Assembly: GCA_021767985.1 (NCBI GenBank)
Contig: JAASSH010000039.1
Span: forward strand, 1 to 9,241
Direction of reading: 5' to 3'
Length of the DNA stretch: 9,241 nt
Origin: Gammaproteobacteria bacterium
Lineage (GTDB): Bacteria > Pseudomonadota > Gammaproteobacteria > GCA-001735895
The position numbers and the translations under genes are program-made. Position 1 is the first letter of the stretch. Every line of letters begins with the position of its first letter. Below the pieces are notes generated by a model. That model made no database searches. It was given only the letters and a program-made list of their open reading frames with translations, and was not told the DNA's origin. Positions 5,882-9,241 of this stretch are shown here, one piece after another.

Positions 5882-7107
5882 TGAGTGAAAAACAAACAGG
5901 CACGGGCTTGATGGGCTGGATCGACGCGCGTTTCCCGCTGACCAAAATGTACGAGGAGCATCTCAGCAAGTATTACGCTCCCAAGAATTTCAACTTCTGG
6001 TACTTCTTCGGCTCGCTGGCGCTGCTGGTGCTGGTGATCCAGATCGTGACCGGCATTTTCCTGACCATGCATTACAAACCGGACGGTGACCTGGCGTTCG
6101 CCTCGGTAGAGCACATCATGCGCGATGTCGACTGGGGCTGGCTGATTCGCTACCTGCACTCTACCGGCGCTTCGGCATTCTTCATCGTCGTATACCTGCA
6201 CATGTTCCGAGCGCTGATCTATGGTTCCTACCAGAAACCGCGTGAACTGATATGGATCTTCGGCATGTTCATCTTCCTCGCCCTGATGGCCGAGGCCTTC
6301 ATGGGCTACCTGTTGCCCTGGGGGCAGATGTCCTACTGGGGGGCCCAGGTCATCATCTCGCTGTTCGGCGCGATCCCGATAGTGGGGGACGAGCTGACCC
6401 TGTGGATCCGCGGCGACTTCGTGATTTCAGACGCAACCCTGAACCGGTTTTTTGCCCTGCACGTGATCGCGGTGCCGTTGGTGCTGCTGATGCTGGTGGT
6501 GATGCACATCATCGCGCTGCATGAAGTCGGATCGAACAATCCCGATGGTGTCGAAATCAAGAAGAACAAGGATGAAAACGGCATCCCGCTCGACGGCATT
6601 CCGTTCCACCCGTACTACACGGTCAAAGATATCGTCGGCACCGTCGTATTCCTGATCCTGTTCAGCGTGGTGGTGTTTTTCATGCCGGAGATGGGCGGTT
6701 ATTTCCTCGAATACGCTAATTTCGTGCCGGCCGACCAGTTCAAGACGCCCGAGCATATCGCGCCGGTGTGGTATTTCACGCCGTTTTACGCGATTCTGCG
6801 GGCCATCCCGGACAAGCTGATGGGGGTTATCGCGATGTTTGCTGCGATTGCCGTGCTGTTTTTCATGCCGTGGATCGATCGTGGCAAAGTCAAGTCGGTG
6901 CGCTATCGTTCGGGCGCCTTCAAGCTGTTGCTGGTTATGCTCGTGGTCAGCTTCATCGGGCTGGGTTACCTCGGAGCCTTGCCGGCCACTGAAACCCGTA
7001 CCATGTTCGCCAGGCTGTTCAGCGTCGGTTACTTTGGTTTCTTCGTCGGCCTCTGGTGGATCAGCAAAAATGAAAACACCAAGCCGGTTCCAGAGAGGGT
7101 GCAATAA
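5881..7107 (+). CDS. petB: ubiquinol-cytochrome c reductase, cytochrome b subunit
   Basis: A 408-residue integral membrane protein with about eight helices (near 39-63, 88-112, 122-146, 192-212, 249-268, 311-331, 346-366 and 376-394). It carries haems bL and bH and the quinol sites of the bc1 complex. Haem ligands are His93 and His107 (13 residues between) and His194 and His209 (14 between; mitochondrial cytochrome b has 13). The Qo-site motif is PVWY (296-299, in HIAPVWYFTPFYAILRAIP) in place of PEWY. Both traits fit gammaproteobacterial proteins as I know them, so they are probably lineage features and not defects. GGAG precedes the ATG at a good distance. One-base overlaps with petA and petC indicate a single coupled transcript. 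Confidence 0.97.
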   Translation: MSEKQTGTGLMGWIDARFPLTKMYEEHLSKYYAPKNFNFWYFFGSLALLVLVIQIVTGIFLTMHYKPDGDLAFASVEHIMRDVDWGWLIRYLHSTGASAFFIVVYLHMFRALIYGSYQKPRELIWIFGMFIFLALMAEAFMGYLLPWGQMSYWGAQVIISLFGAIPIVGDELTLWIRGDFVISDATLNRFFALHVIAVPLVLLMLVVMHIIALHEVGSNNPDGVEIKKNKDENGIPLDGIPFHPYYTVKDIVGTVVFLILFSVVVFFMPEMGGYFLEYANFVPADQFKTPEHIAPVWYFTPFYAILRAIPDKLMGVIAMFAAIAVLFFMPWIDRGKVKSVRYRSGAFKLLLVMLVVSFIGLGYLGALPATETRTMFARLFSVGYFGFFVGLWWISKNENTKPVPERVQ

Positions 7108-7874
7108 TGAGAGCGATATTAATTATTGTAGCGGGCCTGATGCTGCCTGCGGTGACCTGGGGCGCGGGCGGCGGCCATACCTATCCCGATGACAGGATCG
7201 AAATCGACTGGGATGACAAGGCCGCGATGCAGCGCGGTGCGCGCACCTTCGTCAATTACTGCCTGAGCTGTCATTCGGCCGCCTATTCGCGTTTTAACCG
7301 CGTCGGCCAGGATCTCGGAATTCCGGATGAAGTGGTGCGGGATAACCTTATTTTCACCACCGATATGAACGGTGATAAAACCAAGGTTGGCGCCCTGATG
7401 AAAACCACGATGACGCCGGAATACGCGGAACAGGCTTTCGGCATCACACCGCCTGACCTGTCGCTGGTAGCGCGCTCGCGCGGCGTCAACTGGCTGTATA
7501 ACTACATGCGAGGATTTTACGTCGACGAGAGCCGGGAAGGTCTCGGTGTCAATAATGGCGTTTTCGCCAACGTCGGCATGCCGCACGTGCTGGCGGAACT
7601 GCAGGGCCTGCAGGCGCCGCAGTACAAGACGGTGACGGATTCCCACGGTAACGAGCAAGAAGTTATCGTTGGTTTCGAGCTGGTGAAAGCCGGTTCGCTG
7701 ACGCAATCCGAGTATGATAAAACCATTCACGACCTGGTGGCCTTCCTGGATTATCTGGCGGAGCCCTACAAGCAAACCCGCAAGAACGTGGGCACCGGCG
7801 TTATTATTTTCCTGTTCGTCTTCCTTATTCTGGCTTACGCGCTTAAGAGAGAATACTGGAAGGACGTTCACTGA
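7107..7874 (+). CDS. petC: ubiquinol-cytochrome c reductase, cytochrome c1 subunit
   Basis: A 255-residue cytochrome c1 that takes electrons from the Rieske protein and passes them to soluble cytochrome c in the periplasm. It has a cleavable signal peptide (1 to about 20, ending WGA), the haem c site CLSCH (Cys52, Cys55, His56), the probable axial Met158 in NVGMPHVL, the motif PPDLSLVARSRG (115-126), and a C-terminal anchor (about 229-246) followed by a short basic cytoplasmic tail. GAGAGGG upstream of the ATG is a strong ribosome binding site. It is a stand-alone subunit, not fused to cytochrome b as in some bacteria. Haem attachment needs the cytochrome c maturation system, which is not in the window. 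Confidence 0.97.
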   Translation: MRAILIIVAGLMLPAVTWGAGGGHTYPDDRIEIDWDDKAAMQRGARTFVNYCLSCHSAAYSRFNRVGQDLGIPDEVVRDNLIFTTDMNGDKTKVGALMKTTMTPEYAEQAFGITPPDLSLVARSRGVNWLYNYMRGFYVDESREGLGVNNGVFANVGMPHVLAELQGLQAPQYKTVTDSHGNEQEVIVGFELVKAGSLTQSEYDKTIHDLVAFLDYLAEPYKQTRKNVGTGVIIFLFVFLILAYALKREYWKDVH

Positions 7875-7890
7875 CCTGGGACCTGAAATT

Positions 7891-8517
7891 ATGTCTGTAG
7901 TGGCGAATCGCCGATCGGTGATGAGTTGCTTTTCTTCCCCAACCGACCCCGAATGTCATCGCGCGCGCATTGTGCTCGCGGAAAAGGACATCACGGTCGA
8001 AATCCACGATGTGGATACTAACAATCTGCCGGAAGATCTGCTCGACTTGAATCCGTATGCAACCGTTCCAACCATGGTCGATCGCGACCTGGTTCTGTAT
8101 AACGCCCGTGTTTTGATCGAGTATCTCGACGAACGCTTTCCACACCCGCCCTTGATGCCGGTCGATCCGGTATCCCGCGCCAAGAGCCGGTTGGCGCTGT
8201 TTCGTATCGAGAGCGACTGGTTCAGTCTGCTGCCCGATATCGAGCGGGGTACCGAGAAGCGCAAGGCACAAGCCAAGAAGGCATTGACCGAGAGCCTGGT
8301 CAATTCATCCGAAGTGTTCGGCGCTATGCCTTATTTTCTGTCGAGTGAATTCAGTTTGCTGGATTGCAGCATTGCCCCGATTCTATGGCGCCTGCCGTAC
8401 TACGGTATCGAGTTGCCAAGCTCGACCAAGCAGATTACCGCCTACATGAAACGGGTGTTTTCGCGGCCCTCGTTTCAGGCCAGCCTGTCCGAGCAAGAGC
8501 GCGACATGGTCGCCTGA
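7891..8517 (+). CDS. sspA: stringent starvation protein A (RNA polymerase-associated GST fold)
   Basis: A 208-residue glutathione-S-transferase-fold protein that binds RNA polymerase and, in E. coli, supports stationary-phase and acid-stress expression and phage P1 late genes. The N-terminal MSVVANRRSVMSCFSSPTDP lines up with E. coli SspA (212 residues) from the first residue, which sets the start at ATG 7891. The thioredoxin-like half holds LNPYATVPTMVDRDLVLY (53-70). The surface patch Pro84-His85-Pro86 in ERFPHPPLMP, essential in E. coli, is kept at the same numbers. The helical half includes PYFLSSEFSLLDCSIAPILW (147-166). It starts 16 bases after petC, so it may be read from the petABC transcript as well as from its own promoter; I see no clear promoter in the gap. 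Confidence 0.96.
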   Translation: MSVVANRRSVMSCFSSPTDPECHRARIVLAEKDITVEIHDVDTNNLPEDLLDLNPYATVPTMVDRDLVLYNARVLIEYLDERFPHPPLMPVDPVSRAKSRLALFRIESDWFSLLPDIERGTEKRKAQAKKALTESLVNSSEVFGAMPYFLSSEFSLLDCSIAPILWRLPYYGIELPSSTKQITAYMKRVFSRPSFQASLSEQERDMVA

Positions 8518-8534
8518 GAGCCGAGCGCGACATG
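8497..8534 (+). repeat. 12-bp direct repeat at the sspA/sspB junction
   Basis: GAGCGCGACATG occurs at 8497-8508, encoding the end of SspA, and again at 8523-8534, where its ATG is the sspB start. The period is 26 bases. It looks like a small local duplication or chance, and it places an identical context around two ATG triplets in different frames. Confidence 0.6.
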
Positions 8535-8915
8535 ACGTCCAGCAAGCCTTATCTGGTCCGGGCGCTTTACGAATGGATCCTGGACAACGACACGACGCCA
8601 TATATCCTGGTCGACACCAGCAGCGACCAGGTGTTGATTCCGCCCGGTATCGCTAACGACGGCAAGGTCGTATTGAACCTGGCGCCGCAGGCGATACAGA
8701 ACCTCGAGATGACAAACGATCACGTTTCCTTCTCGGCGCGCTTTAACGGTGTCGCGGAAGATATCTATTGCCCGATCGCGTCCTTGATGGCGATTTACGC
8801 GCGTGAAAACGGCGAAGGCATGATGTTTCCCACAGAAGAGGCCGATACCGAAGCCGATTCTGACAAGCCCGACGACGACAAACCCAGGGGTCCCACCCTC
8901 AAGGTTATAAAATAG
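8532..8915 (+). CDS. sspB: ClpXP protease specificity-enhancing factor SspB
   Basis: A 127-residue adaptor that binds ssrA-tagged and some other proteins and delivers them to the ClpXP protease. The folded substrate-binding domain (about 5-98) opens with the typical SSKPYLVRALYEWILDND and includes VNL-type strand LNLAP and FSARFNGV. It is followed by an acidic, flexible linker (about 101-118) and the C-terminal ClpX-docking peptide GPTLKVIK, which corresponds to the RPALRVVK end of the E. coli protein. The E. coli protein is longer (165), mainly because of its linker. ATG 8532 lies 14 bases after the sspA stop with only a weak GAGAG upstream. It sits in the second copy of a 12-bp repeat. The sspA-sspB order is conserved, so co-transcription is very likely. 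Confidence 0.95.
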   Translation: MTSSKPYLVRALYEWILDNDTTPYILVDTSSDQVLIPPGIANDGKVVLNLAPQAIQNLEMTNDHVSFSARFNGVAEDIYCPIASLMAIYARENGEGMMFPTEEADTEADSDKPDDDKPRGPTLKVIK

Positions 8916-8989
8916 CGACGGCAATCCAGGGCTCGCATTACTCGGCGTAAAAAGCGTTCCGGATCCAGTTGATCCGGTCGTTGCCGTCG
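8916..8989. repeat. nested inverted repeats between sspB and yraN ends
   Basis: CGACGGCAA (8916-8924), directly after the sspB stop, is complementary to TTGCCGTCG (8981-8989). Inside it, CCGGATC (8959-8965) and GATCCGG (8971-8977) form a 7-bp stem with a 5-base loop. The right part lies in the yraN coding region. No T-run follows, so it may at most help termination of the two convergent transcripts. Confidence 0.4.
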
Positions 8990-9241
8990 GGCTGGCGCTG
9001 TATCAAGAAAGCATCGAATCGCAGCGGGCAACTGGCAAGTTGTCGATGCCCCGCGATGTAGAACAGCGCCGTCTTGATAATCTTGCGCCGCTTGGTCGGG
9101 GGGATAGAATACGCGGCGCCGCCGTAGGTCATGGAATCGCGAAACTTGACCTCGATGAAGCAGATGCATTCACCTTCCCGCATGATCAGATCGATTTCAC
9201 CGCAGCGGCAGGAGTAATTATGCTGCAGCAGGCGTAAGCCC
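8938..9241 (-). CDS. yraN: YraN family (UPF0102) endonuclease-like protein, partial
   Basis: The C-terminal 100 residues of a YraN/UPF0102 protein, open to the right edge of the window and ending at TAA (8940-8938). The frame reads GLRLLQHNYSCRCGEIDLIM and continues with REGECICFIEVKFR. GEIDLI and FIEVKFR supply the Glu/Asp and E-x-K residues of a PD-(D/E)xK nuclease fold, and RRKIIKTALFYIA and CPLRFDAFLI complete the family pattern. Biochemical function is not settled: Holliday-junction-like nuclease roles are suggested from the fold only. The missing N-terminal part, about 20 residues in relatives, carries the GxxxE helix. It converges on sspB with 22 bp between stop codons, an arrangement that resembles the Pseudomonas ssp region as I recall it. 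Confidence 0.93.
   Translation of the reverse strand, partial: GLRLLQHNYSCRCGEIDLIMREGECICFIEVKFRDSMTYGGAAYSIPPTKRRKIIKTALFYIAGHRQLASCPLRFDAFLIQRQPDGNDRINWIRNAFYAE

Noticed and set aside
6427..7104. 225-codon minus-strand frame over petB
   Set aside because: Its His/Asp/Gln-rich translation is a typical shadow of a hydrophobic membrane protein.
7119..7871. 250-codon minus-strand frame over petC
   Set aside because: It mirrors a complete cytochrome c1 gene and has no independent support.
7714..7890. Longer sspA start inside petC
   Set aside because: Alignment with E. coli SspA starts exactly at ATG 7891.
8364..8531. Longer sspB start inside sspA
   Set aside because: Family members begin at the SSKPYLVRALYEW block, which ATG 8532 provides.
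8916..8937. Possible tRNA or small RNA gene between sspB and yraN
   Set aside because: The 22-bp gap is too short and no cloverleaf or terminator T-run is present. No tRNA-like fold was noticed elsewhere in the window.

Overview
The window looks like a chromosomal segment of a GC-rich, respiring gammaproteobacterium. The basis is gene order and protein type: a Nif3-like gene beside degS/algW, then petA-petB-petC, sspA, sspB and a convergent yraN. The cytochrome b also has two traits I associate with gamma- and betaproteobacteria, a PVWY quinol-site motif and a 14-residue gap between its second pair of haem histidines. I cannot name a genus.

Layout. Positions 1-262 hold the 3' end of hisD (histidine biosynthesis). 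A relatively AT-rich gap (263-595) follows. It carries a terminator-like hairpin, a consensus -10 hexamer and a doubtful minus-strand ORF. Positions 596-2898 hold two genes with a 4-base overlap: a cytoplasmic DUF6502-type protein with helix-turn-helix-like segments, and a large acidic poly-glycine lipoprotein made of DUF5666-type repeats. A 183-bp nested inverted-repeat element (2940-3122) and a strong hairpin (3152-3185) fill the space before the convergent degS/algW-type protease (3166-4323, minus strand).

A 43-bp divergent spacer with overlapping -10-like hexamers separates degS from the Nif3-like gene (4367-5113). Next is a 195-bp leader with a sigma70-type promoter candidate and, downstream of it, a terminator-like hairpin. 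Then come petA, petB and petC (5309-7874), each overlapping the next by one base, which encode the three catalytic subunits of the cytochrome bc1 complex. sspA (7891-8517) and sspB (8532-8915) follow closely on the same strand. yraN enters from the right edge on the minus strand.

How the parts work together. petABC encode the quinol:cytochrome c oxidoreductase. sspA encodes an RNA-polymerase-associated stress regulator, and sspB a ClpXP adaptor that may be co-transcribed with it. DegS/AlgW is the inner-membrane protease that starts the sigma-E type envelope response. All of these are conserved housekeeping or stress genes. The DUF6502-DUF5666 pair and the repeat element next to it are the accessory part of the window. 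That pair is the best candidate for an undescribed system here, although nothing in the sequence shows what it does.
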